The notes under the pieces were generated by a model. It made no database searches. It was given only the letters and a program-made list of their open reading frames with translations, and was not told where the DNA came from. From Brevundimonas sp. UBA7534 (GTDB lineage: Bacteria > Pseudomonadota > Alphaproteobacteria > Caulobacterales > Caulobacteraceae): a DNA stretch of 13,981 bases. The translations under genes were made by a program, and so were the position numbers. The stretch lies in the NCBI RefSeq assembly GCF_002479325.1, contig NZ_DLMO01000017.1:1-13981 (forward strand). The letters run 5' to 3'. Below, one piece after another: positions 8,051 through 13,973 of the stretch. How positions within the stretch are numbered: position 1 is the first letter of the stretch; the number at the start of each line of letters is the position of its first letter.

Positions 8051-8084
8051 AAGGGTCCACTACGCGCGGGTGATGTTTGCAGCT

Positions 8085-8098
8085 TTGATCAGGATCAA
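8085..8098. promoter_or_regulatory. Perfect FNR/FixK box between cydD and cydA
   Basis: TTGATCAGGATCAA matches the FNR consensus TTGAT-N4-ATCAA at all ten arm positions. It is 73 bp before the cydA ATG and 106 bp before the cydD ATG. Class II spacing predicts a cydA transcript from about 8133, with a weak -10 TACGGC at 8121-8126. A perfect site in front of a microaerobic oxidase strongly suggests low-oxygen activation by the FNR protein encoded at 4029-4763. Whether it also serves cydDC is inference. Confidence 0.85.
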
Positions 8099-8171
8099 GG
8101 CGGGGGCATAGTCCACGCCGTACGGCAACGGAAACGTCGGTCGTCGGGGCCGGCGGGCTTGGAGCATCGCC

Positions 8172-9767
8172 ATGATCGACCTAGCGGTCGTCGACCTGTC
8201 CCGGCTGCAGTTCGCGCTGACGGCCCTCTATCATTTCCTTTTCGTGCCCCTGACCCTGGGGCTGAGCTTCATGCTGGTCATCATGGAGTCGATCTATGTG
8301 ATGACGCGCCGGCCCATCTGGCGGACGATCACCCGCTTCTGGGGCGTGCTGTTCGGCATCAACTTCGTGCTGGGCGTCGCCACCGGCATCACGATGGAAT
8401 TCCAGTTCGGTATGAACTGGAGCTATTACAGCCACTACGTCGGCGACATCTTCGGGGCGCCCCTGGCGATCGAGGGCCTGATGGCCTTCTTCCTGGAGGC
8501 GACCTTTGTCGGGCTGATGTTCTTCGGCTGGGACAAGCTGAAGCCGCACGCCCACCTGTTCGTCACCTTCATGGTGGCGCTGGGCACCAATCTGTCGGCG
8601 TTGTGGATCCTGATCGCCAACGGCTGGATGCAGAATCCGGTTGGGGCGACCTTCAATCCCGACACCATGCGGATGGAAGTCTCGGACTTCATGGCGGTGC
8701 TGTTCAACCCGGTGGCCCAAGCCAAGTTCGTCCATACCGTCAGCGCCGGTTACGTCATCGCCTCGGTCTTCGTGCTGGGCGTCTCGGCCTTCTATCTGCT
8801 GAAGGGCAGGCACAAGGGCTTCGCCAAGCGGTCGATGACGGTGGCGTCCGCCTTCGGCCTGGCGGCGTCTCTGTCGGTCGTGGTCCTGGGCGACCAGTCG
8901 GGCTACGCCCTGACCGACAACCAGAAAATGAAGCTGGCGGCGCTGGAGGCCATGTGGCGCACCGAGCCCGCCCCCGCCGGCCTGACCGCCGTGGGCATTC
9001 CCAGCATGAAGGACCGCGAAACCAAATACGCCGTCCACATTCCCTATGTGCTTGGCCTGATCGCGACCCGCACCATCGACAAGCCGGTGTCGGGCATCTT
9101 CGAACTGGTCGCGACGGCCGAGGATCGCATCGAATCCGGCGTCGTCGCCTATGACGCGCTGGAGAAGGTCAAGGCGAACCCGAACGATCCGGCCGCGCGC
9201 GGCGTCTTCGAACTGCATCGCCGCGACCTGGGCTATGTCCTGCTGCTGAAGCGCTATGTCGCCGATCCGCGTCAGGCCACGACCGCGCAGATCCAGCAGG
9301 CGGCGTGGGACACCGTGCCGAACGTGCCGCTGATGTTCTGGTCGTTCCGCATCATGGCCGGGATCGGCTTTGCGATGATCGCCCTGTTCGCCACGGCCTT
9401 CGTGCTGTGCACCCTGCGCAGACACGAGACGCGCTGGTTCCTGCGCCTGGCCGTCCTGGCCATTCCCCTGCCGTGGTTCGCCGCCGAATTCGGCTGGGTC
9501 CTGGCCGAGATGGGGCGCCAGCCTTGGGCCGTGGAGGGCGTCCTGCCGACCTTCCTGGGCGCGTCCAGCCTGACCGTGCCGCAGCTGTGGGCGACGATCA
9601 TCGGCTTCACCGTCTTCTACGGTGCGCTGGCCGTGGTCGAGGTCGGCCTGCTCCTGCACGCGATCAAGAAGGGGCCGTTCCACGAGCAACAGACCTTCGA
9701 GACCGTCCCCGACACGCCTTCCGACCCGTCACCTGGCACGCGCGCGCCCGCCGCGGCCGTCGCCTGA
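8172..9767 (+). CDS. cydA: Cytochrome bd ubiquinol oxidase subunit I
   Basis: This 531-residue integral membrane subunit carries the haems and the quinol site of the bd-type terminal oxidase, which reduces O2 to water with high affinity. Visible ligands, each shifted by 2 from E. coli, are H21 (haem b595/d region), H188 and M395 (haem b558). Proton-path glutamates E101 and E109 are present, as are the Q-loop residues K254 and E259 in QKMKLAALEAMW and the AEMGRQPWAVEG motif (445-456). The long stretch between about 250 and 380 indicates the long-Q-loop type of Proteobacteria. The C-terminal 25 residues are a Pro/Ala/Thr-rich tail. GGAG sits 7 nt before the ATG. First gene of cydABX and preceded by a perfect FNR box. 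Confidence 0.97.
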   Translation: MIDLAVVDLSRLQFALTALYHFLFVPLTLGLSFMLVIMESIYVMTRRPIWRTITRFWGVLFGINFVLGVATGITMEFQFGMNWSYYSHYVGDIFGAPLAIEGLMAFFLEATFVGLMFFGWDKLKPHAHLFVTFMVALGTNLSALWILIANGWMQNPVGATFNPDTMRMEVSDFMAVLFNPVAQAKFVHTVSAGYVIASVFVLGVSAFYLLKGRHKGFAKRSMTVASAFGLAASLSVVVLGDQSGYALTDNQKMKLAALEAMWRTEPAPAGLTAVGIPSMKDRETKYAVHIPYVLGLIATRTIDKPVSGIFELVATAEDRIESGVVAYDALEKVKANPNDPAARGVFELHRRDLGYVLLLKRYVADPRQATTAQIQQAAWDTVPNVPLMFWSFRIMAGIGFAMIALFATAFVLCTLRRHETRWFLRLAVLAIPLPWFAAEFGWVLAEMGRQPWAVEGVLPTFLGASSLTVPQLWATIIGFTVFYGALAVVEVGLLLHAIKKGPFHEQQTFETVPDTPSDPSPGTRAPAAAVA

Positions 9768-9789
9768 CCCCTAGACCGGACATCCGACC

Positions 9790-10938
9790 ATGGATCTTCC
9801 TCTCGACTTCGCCACGCTCCGCCTGATCTGGTGGGGCCTCCTGGGGGTGCTGCTGATCGCCTTCGCCCTGACCGACGGTTTCGACCTGGGCGTCGGCGCC
9901 CTGTTGCCCTTCGTCGCCCGCACGGACGAGGAGCGCCGCATGGTGATCAACACCGTCGGCGCCACCTGGGAAGGCAACCAAGTGTGGTTCATCCTGGGCG
10001 GCGGCGCCATCTTCGCCGCCTGGCCCTTCGTCTATGCGGTCAGCTTCTCGGGCTTCTACCTGGCCATGTTCCTGGTGCTGGCGGCCCTGATCCTGCGGCC
10101 CGTGTCGTTCAAGTACCGCTCCAAGAGGCCGTCGCCCCGGTGGCGTTCGTTCTGGGACTGGGGGCTGTTCGTCGGCGGCTTCGTGCCGGCGCTGGTCTTC
10201 GGCGTGGCGGTCGGCAACGTCCTGCTGGGCGCGCCCTTCCGGCTGGATGGCGACCTGCGTTCCTTCTACGAGGGACACCTGATCGGCCTGTTCACGCCCT
10301 TCAGCCTTCTGGCCGGCCTGCTGTCGGTCGCCATGCTGGTGCTGCACGGCGCCGCCTGGCTGAGCGTCAAGGCCGAGGAAGGCCCCGTGCTGAACCGCGC
10401 CCGCCGCTTCGGCACGATCGCGGCCATCGCGGCCCTGGTGCTGTTCGCCGCGGGCGGCCTGTATGTGGCCTACGGCGGCCTGGGCTACCGGATCACTAGC
10501 CCGATCGACGCCAACGGCTTCTCCAATCCGCTGCGCTCGACGGTGGTGTCGGCGCCGGGAGCCTGGCTGGACAACTACGGCCGGTATCCGTGGATGCTGA
10601 TCGCGCCGGTGCTGGGTTTCGTGGGCGCGGCCCTGGCCCTGGTCGGCCTGTGGCGGCGGTCGGCGGCCCTGGCCTTCGGCGGATCGTCGATCTCGACGGT
10701 GGGCATCATCGCGACCGTCGGCCTGTCGATGTTCCCCTTCATCCTGCCCAGTTCGATCAATCCGGTCAGCAGCCTGACGGTGTGGAACGCCTCGTCCAGC
10801 CACCTGACCCTGTTCATCATGCTGCTGTGCACGATCGTCTTCCTGCCGCTGATCCTTCTCTACACGGCGTGGGTCTACAAGGTTCTGTGGGGGCGCAGCT
10901 CCACCGGCGCCCTGAAGACCAATCCCGACCTCTACTGA
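9790..10938 (+). CDS. cydB: Cytochrome bd ubiquinol oxidase subunit II
   Basis: This 382-residue polytopic membrane protein is the structural partner of CydA (E. coli CydB is 379 residues). The N-terminal helix and FALTDGFDLGVGALLPFVAR (25-44, with the conserved D29), followed by INTVGATWEGNQVWFILGGG (53-72), are strong family signatures. Further conserved segments are LRPVSFKYRSK near residue 105-115 and GLSMFPFILPSSINP in the C-terminal third. The gap from the cydA stop is 22 bp, consistent with one operon. The ribosome site is weak, so translation may depend partly on coupling with cydA. The product ends in a short cytosolic tail NPDLY. Confidence 0.97.
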   Translation: MDLPLDFATLRLIWWGLLGVLLIAFALTDGFDLGVGALLPFVARTDEERRMVINTVGATWEGNQVWFILGGGAIFAAWPFVYAVSFSGFYLAMFLVLAALILRPVSFKYRSKRPSPRWRSFWDWGLFVGGFVPALVFGVAVGNVLLGAPFRLDGDLRSFYEGHLIGLFTPFSLLAGLLSVAMLVLHGAAWLSVKAEEGPVLNRARRFGTIAAIAALVLFAAGGLYVAYGGLGYRITSPIDANGFSNPLRSTVVSAPGAWLDNYGRYPWMLIAPVLGFVGAALALVGLWRRSAALAFGGSSISTVGIIATVGLSMFPFILPSSINPVSSLTVWNASSSHLTLFIMLLCTIVFLPLILLYTAWVYKVLWGRSSTGALKTNPDLY

Positions 10939-10943
10939 ACCCT

Positions 10944-10949
10944 TAGGAG
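10944..10949 (+). promoter_or_regulatory. Shine-Dalgarno of cydX
   Basis: TAGGAG, 9 nt before ATG 10959. It supports translation of the 49-codon cydX frame. Confidence 0.65.
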
Positions 10950-10958
10950 CCTCTTCCC

Positions 10959-11108
10959 ATGTGGTATTTCTCCTGGATCCTGGGCCTGGGACTGGCCGTC
11001 GCCTTCGGCGTGCTGAACGGCCTGTGGCACGAGTTCCACCTGTTCGACGAAGGCGATGCGGGCCTGTCCACGCCCGACGCCTCCAAGGACGTCGACGTTC
11101 CGCTCTAG
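10959..11108 (+). CDS. cydX: Cytochrome bd small subunit CydX
   Basis: This 49-residue gene is easily missed. The N-terminus MWYFSWILGLGLAVAFGVLN, followed by GLWHE, is the CydX/YbgT signature: one transmembrane helix (about 5-22) with a conserved W near the membrane exit and E25. CydX binds CydA and stabilises the haem arrangement and activity of the oxidase. A clear TAGGAG ribosome site precedes it and the cydB stop is only 20 bp upstream, so it is the third gene of cydABX. After about residue 28 the tail is acidic and Asp/Ser-rich. The final codon and TAG stop lie within a CTCTAGAG palindrome that opens the repeat element at 11103, so the present C-terminus may have been set by that element. 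Confidence 0.93.
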   Translation: MWYFSWILGLGLAVAFGVLNGLWHEFHLFDEGDAGLSTPDASKDVDVPL

Positions 11109-11233
11109 AGCCTGATCGGCTGAGGTAGAATCGCTTCGCGATTCCGCAGATGCCGTGAATCAGGCTCCAGTTGATCCTGGAGCGAAATCTGAGCCGAGTT
11201 GGACTGCGTCCAACGCAACCGATTTCGCTCTAG
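11103..11233. repeat. Composite intergenic palindromic element between cydX and hemN
   Basis: Nested inverted repeats fill this stretch. Unit 1: GAGCCTGAT (11108-11116) with ATCAGGCTC (11159-11167), enclosing the perfect hairpin GAATCGC-TTC-GCGATTC (11128-11144). Joint: CTCCAG-TTGATC-CTGGAG (11165-11182). Unit 2: GAGCGAAATC (11180-11189) with GATTTCGCTC (11221-11230), enclosing GTTGGAC-TGC-GTCCAAC (11198-11214). CTCTAG occurs at both edges (11103 and 11228, the latter as GCTCTAGG). The pattern resembles the dispersed palindromic repeats found between genes in alphaproteobacteria; with only one copy in the window, dispersal is an inference. No coding potential is seen. Confidence 0.6.
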
Positions 11234-11245
11234 GACCATCGCCCG

Positions 11246-11294
11246 GCCGCCTTTCCGGATGCTCCGAACTCCCCTTGGAAACCGGAAAGGCGGC
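11246..11294 (+). terminator. Terminator-like hairpin after cydABX, 24 bp before hemN
   Basis: A 13-bp perfect inverted repeat: GCCGCCTTTCCGG (11246-11258) with CCGGAAAGGCGGC (11282-11294), loop 23 nt. A short T-rich stretch (GCTTCTTTC) follows on the plus strand. It may end the cydABX transcript. The T-tract is broken and the loop long, so an attenuator or mRNA-protecting stem for hemN is also possible. Confidence 0.5.
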
Positions 11295-11318
11295 GCTTCT
11301 TTCATTAAGGCCTGAGCC

Positions 11319-12698
11319 ATGCTTGTCCGCACGCCGGACGCGACGCCCGGCGCGGCGGAGATGATCGCCCGCTACGACGCCCACGCGCCGCGCTACACCT
11401 CCTATCCGACCGCCGCCCAATTCACGACCGAGGTCGACGCCGCGGTCTGGGGCGGCTGGCTGGACGCAGCGCCGGCCGATCAGGCCGTGTCGCTCTATCT
11501 GCACATCCCCTTCTGCAAGCGGCTGTGCTGGTACTGCGGCTGCAACACCCGGGCGATGAACCGCGTCGCGGCGATGGAAAGCTACATCGACCTGTTGCTG
11601 GCCGAGGCGGATCTGGTGCTGTCGGCGATCGGACGTCGTGTGCGTGTCGGCTCGATCCACCTGGGCGGGGGTACACCCAACATGCTGCCGCCAGAGACGC
11701 TGGAGCGCCTGTTCGCCGGCCTGGCCGCCCGGTTCGACCTGGGCGACTGTTTCGAGATCGCCGCCGAACTGGACCCCGAGGTGCTGACCGAGGACTGGGT
11801 CCGCGCCGCCGGCCGCATCGGCTTGACCCGCGCCAGCCTGGGCGTGCAGGACCTGTCGCCGAAGGTCCAGGCGGCGGTCAACCGTCCCGAATCGTTCGAG
11901 ACCATCCGCTGGGCGGCCGGCGCCCTGCGCGAGCAGGGCGTGGTGTCGCTGAATCTGGACCTGATGTACGGCCTGCCGCTGCAGACGGTGGAGAATGTCG
12001 TCACCACCCTGGGCCAGGTGACCACGCTGAAGCCGGAGCGCATCGCCCTGTTCGGCTACGCCCATGTGCCGTGGATGAAGCCGCACCAGAGGCTGATCCG
12101 CGAGGCGGACCTGCCGGGCCCCGAGGCCCGGTTCGTCCAGAGCCAGGCGGCCGCCCGGTATCTGGTCGGCAAGGGCTGGCGGGCGATCGGTCTGGACCAC
12201 TTCGCCCTGCCACACGATTCCCTGGCCGCGGCCCAGAGAGCCGGCCGGCTGCGCCGCAACTTCCAAGGCTATACGACGGACGAGGCGCCCGTTCTGATCG
12301 GCCTGGGCGCGTCCTCCATCAGCCGCACGCCGCAGGGCTATGTCCAGAACCTGGCGCAGGAACGCGACTGGCGCGCAGCGGTGGGGCAGGGACGGCTGCC
12401 CGTCGCGCGCGGCGTGGCGCTGACGGCCCCGGACGCCTTCATCGCCGAACTGATTGAGCGGCTGATGTGCGACTTCGCCGTCGATGTGGCCGCCGTCGCC
12501 CGCCGTCACGGCCGCGACATGGTCGAGGTCGCCGATGCCTGGCCGCGCCTGGAGGCGTTCCAGGCCGATGGACTGGCGGACGTTGCAGACGGGCGCGTGC
12601 AGGTGACGCCGCTGGGACGGCCCTTCGTGCGGGCGGTGTGCGCCGCCTTCGATCCCGGCGCGCATCAATTTCACCAGCGTCACGCGCGGGTGGTCTGA
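11319..12698 (+). CDS. hemN: Oxygen-independent coproporphyrinogen III dehydrogenase
   Basis: This 459-residue radical-SAM enzyme converts coproporphyrinogen III to protoporphyrinogen IX without O2 in haem synthesis. The conserved N-terminal PRYTSYPTAAQF (24-35) and YLHIPFCKRLCWYCGCN (60-76) carry the [4Fe-4S] motif C66-x3-C70-x2-C73-x-C75. The fourth cysteine separates true HemN from HemW. The SAM-binding LGGGTPN lies at 115-121 and the C-terminal HemN domain follows (GLDHFALP, YTTDEAPVLIGLGASSIS). Length matches E. coli HemN (457). ATG 11319 has AAGG 8 nt upstream; a downstream Met at residue 15 lacks suitable spacing. It lies beside the bd oxidase, supplying haem when oxygen is scarce. No good FNR box is visible in front of it, and a hairpin ends 24 bp before the start. 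Confidence 0.95.
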   Translation: MLVRTPDATPGAAEMIARYDAHAPRYTSYPTAAQFTTEVDAAVWGGWLDAAPADQAVSLYLHIPFCKRLCWYCGCNTRAMNRVAAMESYIDLLLAEADLVLSAIGRRVRVGSIHLGGGTPNMLPPETLERLFAGLAARFDLGDCFEIAAELDPEVLTEDWVRAAGRIGLTRASLGVQDLSPKVQAAVNRPESFETIRWAAGALREQGVVSLNLDLMYGLPLQTVENVVTTLGQVTTLKPERIALFGYAHVPWMKPHQRLIREADLPGPEARFVQSQAAARYLVGKGWRAIGLDHFALPHDSLAAAQRAGRLRRNFQGYTTDEAPVLIGLGASSISRTPQGYVQNLAQERDWRAAVGQGRLPVARGVALTAPDAFIAELIERLMCDFAVDVAAVARRHGRDMVEVADAWPRLEAFQADGLADVADGRVQVTPLGRPFVRAVCAAFDPGAHQFHQRHARVV

Positions 12699-12830
12699 GG
12701 CGGACAGATTGTCCCAGCCTTCAACGGTTTGCGCTGAATCAAGGTGGGGCGCAGCCCGACGGCCCATCGTCCCCGTCAAGACGCCGGAACGGCTCGCATC
12801 ACGCGGCCGGCGGCGTCGGGGATTTTCAAG
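12699..12830. other. Intergenic region hemN-ompW
   Basis: 132 bp with no coding sequence of its own. It contains the degenerate FNR-like site at 12729-12742 and presumably the ompW promoter. I see no clear terminator hairpin for hemN. Confidence 0.5.
12729..12742. promoter_or_regulatory. Degenerate FNR-like box upstream of ompW
   Basis: TTGCGCTGAATCAA matches TTGAT-N4-ATCAA at 8 of 10 arm positions: one half-site is perfect, the other has CG instead of AT. Its centre is 95 bp before the ompW ATG; class II spacing would start transcription near 12777. ompW is a known FNR target in E. coli, which supports the reading, but one weak half-site makes it tentative. Confidence 0.45.
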
Positions 12831-13484
12831 ATGCACCTCAAGACCCTGATCCTCTACGCCGTGGCGGCCGCCGCCTTCGCCGCCCCCGCCCTGGCGCAGA
12901 CGACCGCCTGGGAAGCGCCCAAGAAGGGCGATTGGATCGTGACCGGCCGCGTCACCGACGTCTTCTCCCAGGCCGACGACGCCATCGTCACCTCGGCGGG
13001 AGTCGATTCCGGCCTGCATGTGGACGTGGGCGACAGCGTGATGCCGACCCTGGGCTTCACCTACTTCCTGACCGATCACCTGGCGGTGGAGGCGATCCTG
13101 GGCACGACCCAGCACGAGATTCGCGCCCAGGGCGGGACCACCGATGTCGCCGTTCACGAGACCTGGGTTCTGCCGCCCGTGGTCACGCTGCAGTACCGCC
13201 CGCTCAGCAGCGGCCGCGTCAGCCCCTATGTCGGAGCGGGCGTCAACTACATGCTGTTCTACAGCGGCAAGGACAAGAACGGCTTCACCGTCGATCTGGA
13301 CGACGGCTTCGGCTACGCGCTGCAGGCCGGCGCGGACATCGGCGTGCAGGGGCCGTGGAGCCTGAACGTCGACGTCAAGAAGGTATGGTTCGACACCGAT
13401 GCGGACATCAACGACGGCGCGCTCAAGAGCGACGTGGCCCTGGACCCCTGGGTGGTGTCCGTCGGCTTCGGCCGCCGCTTCTAA
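12831..13484 (+). CDS. ompW: OmpW family outer membrane protein
   Basis: This 217-residue protein has a clear signal peptide: MHLKTL, a hydrophobic core, then APALA-Q with cleavage expected after residue 22. The mature part is an 8-strand beta-barrel of the OmpW type: VMPTLGFTYFLTDHLAVEAI, then VVTLQYRPLSSGRVSPYVGA and GVNY, ALQAGADIGVQGPWSLNVDV and KKVWFDTDADIN. The C-terminal SVGFGRRF ends in Phe, the usual barrel-assembly signal. OmpW is a small channel for hydrophobic compounds in the outer membrane. I chose ATG 12831 because it gives a normal signal peptide and GGGGA lies 8 nt upstream; an in-frame ATG at 12744 would add 29 polar residues before the signal. It probably has its own promoter, possibly under FNR. 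Confidence 0.93.
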   Translation: MHLKTLILYAVAAAAFAAPALAQTTAWEAPKKGDWIVTGRVTDVFSQADDAIVTSAGVDSGLHVDVGDSVMPTLGFTYFLTDHLAVEAILGTTQHEIRAQGGTTDVAVHETWVLPPVVTLQYRPLSSGRVSPYVGAGVNYMLFYSGKDKNGFTVDLDDGFGYALQAGADIGVQGPWSLNVDVKKVWFDTDADINDGALKSDVALDPWVVSVGFGRRF

Positions 13485-13788
13485 ATCGGAGCGCCTTCCT
13501 GTGGATAGGATGGAAGGGGGGCGATAACCGGCTTGCGACCCCAGGCGGGCCTGCGTATAGCGGCGCCTCGCCTGCGGGACGGGCGGCCGCCGAGGGCCTG
13601 ATGGAAACGTCGGGACGCTTGGACGGGAAGGCGGGGATTTCCCCCTTGCCTTTCCCGGGTCGCCTCACTAGGTTCCGCGGCTCCGATCGAATCGAAGGGT
13701 TCAGCGCCGCCTCGGGGCGGACGACGCTTCGGTTTTTCCCGGTTCAGAGGGTTCGCTCTCCGGTCCTGGAAATCTTCGAAAGAAGCGG
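13485..13788. other. Non-coding region between ompW and the rRNA promoters
   Basis: About 300 bp with no credible gene. It holds a strong imperfect stem at 13625-13656 (GGGAAGGCGGGG against CCCCTTGCCTTTCCC), a weak stem CCTTCC/GGAAGG at 13494-13517, and a terminator candidate at 13693-13737. An open frame through here (ATG 13601) has no ribosome site or protein-like composition. Confidence 0.55.
13693..13737 (+). terminator. Candidate terminator of ompW
   Basis: CGAAG (13693-13697) can pair with CTTCG (13727-13731), enclosing the stem CCGCC-TCGG-GGCGG (13707-13720), and TTTTT follows at 13733-13737. The outer stem is short, so this is tentative. It would shield the rRNA operon from ompW read-through. 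Confidence 0.35.
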
Positions 13789-13817
13789 TTGACAGGGGGT
13801 CCGACGGTCTTTAGATC
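13789..13817 (+). promoter_or_regulatory. rRNA operon promoter P1
   Basis: -35 TTGACA (13789-13794), 17-bp spacer, -10 TAGATC (13812-13817). A GC-rich discriminator (GCCGCC) follows the -10, as expected for stringently controlled rRNA promoters. The -35 is a perfect sigma70 consensus and is preceded by an A-rich stretch (GAAAGAAGCGG). Confidence 0.8.
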
Positions 13818-13826
13818 GCCGCCTCC

Positions 13827-13846
13827 CGCCGCTCCTCGGAGCGGCG
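13827..13846 (+). promoter_or_regulatory. Hairpin in the P1 transcript
   Basis: CGCCGCTCC (13827-13835) pairs perfectly with GGAGCGGCG (13838-13846). It lies about 10 nt past the P1 -10, at the predicted 5' end of the P1 transcript. No T-tract follows, so it is not a simple terminator. Confidence 0.45.
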
Positions 13847-13860
13847 CTGGTGAAAAGAAA

Positions 13861-13878
13861 GTTTCTTGAAAAAGAAAC
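13861..13878 (+). promoter_or_regulatory. GTTTCTT/AAGAAAC hairpin before P2
   Basis: GTTTCTT (13861-13867) and AAGAAAC (13872-13878) form a 7-bp stem with a GAAA loop, 2 bp before the P2 -35. It may act as an AT-rich upstream element for P2 or as RNA structure in the P1 transcript. Confidence 0.4.
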
Positions 13879-13880
13879 GC

Positions 13881-13909
13881 TTGACACCGGAAAGCGAGGC
13901 GACTAAATC
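13881..13909 (+). promoter_or_regulatory. rRNA operon promoter P2
   Basis: -35 TTGACA (13881-13886), 17-bp spacer, -10 TAAATC (13904-13909), then the same GC-rich discriminator as P1 (CGCCGCCTCC). It lies exactly 92 bp downstream of P1. The shared sequence around both -10 elements suggests that one promoter arose by duplication of the other. Confidence 0.82.
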
Positions 13910-13961
13910 GCCGCCTCCGCCGCTGACTGGGCGTTAAACGGTTGGGCCTCTTCGGGGGTTC

Positions 13962-13973
13962 GGGTCTTTGACA
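13962..13973 (+). promoter_or_regulatory. boxA-like antitermination element, start of rRNA leader
   Basis: GGGTCTTTGACA matches the E. coli rrn boxA TGCTCTTTAACA at 9 of 12 positions. The following ATTGTTGAT resembles the conserved leader that precedes 16S rRNA in alphaproteobacteria. A short UUCG-capped stem lies just upstream (about 13947-13959). The 16S gene itself is not in the window; its presence to the right is inferred. Confidence 0.6.

Noticed and set aside
11171..11184. TTGATCCTGGAGCG as a hemN FNR site
   Set aside because: Only one half-site matches; the other arm (GAGCG) does not. The TTGATC is the loop of the CTCCAG/CTGGAG hairpin.
11199..11213. TTGGACTGCGTCCAA as a possible FNR/FixK box upstream of hemN
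   Set aside because: The TTG/CAA ends are 15 bp apart rather than 14 and the half-sites read TTGGA, not TTGAT. It is better explained as the inner hairpin of the palindromic repeat element.
12744..12830. Upstream ATG 12744 as the ompW start
   Set aside because: It would bury the signal peptide behind 29 polar residues and has no advantage in ribosome site.
11160..13157. 665-codon open frame antisense to hemN and ompW
   Set aside because: It runs across two well-identified genes and the repeat element, with a composition typical of a shadow frame.
13601..13792. 63-codon frame after ompW as a small gene
   Set aside because: No ribosome site, arginine-rich composition, and it runs through hairpins and into the P1 -35 element.
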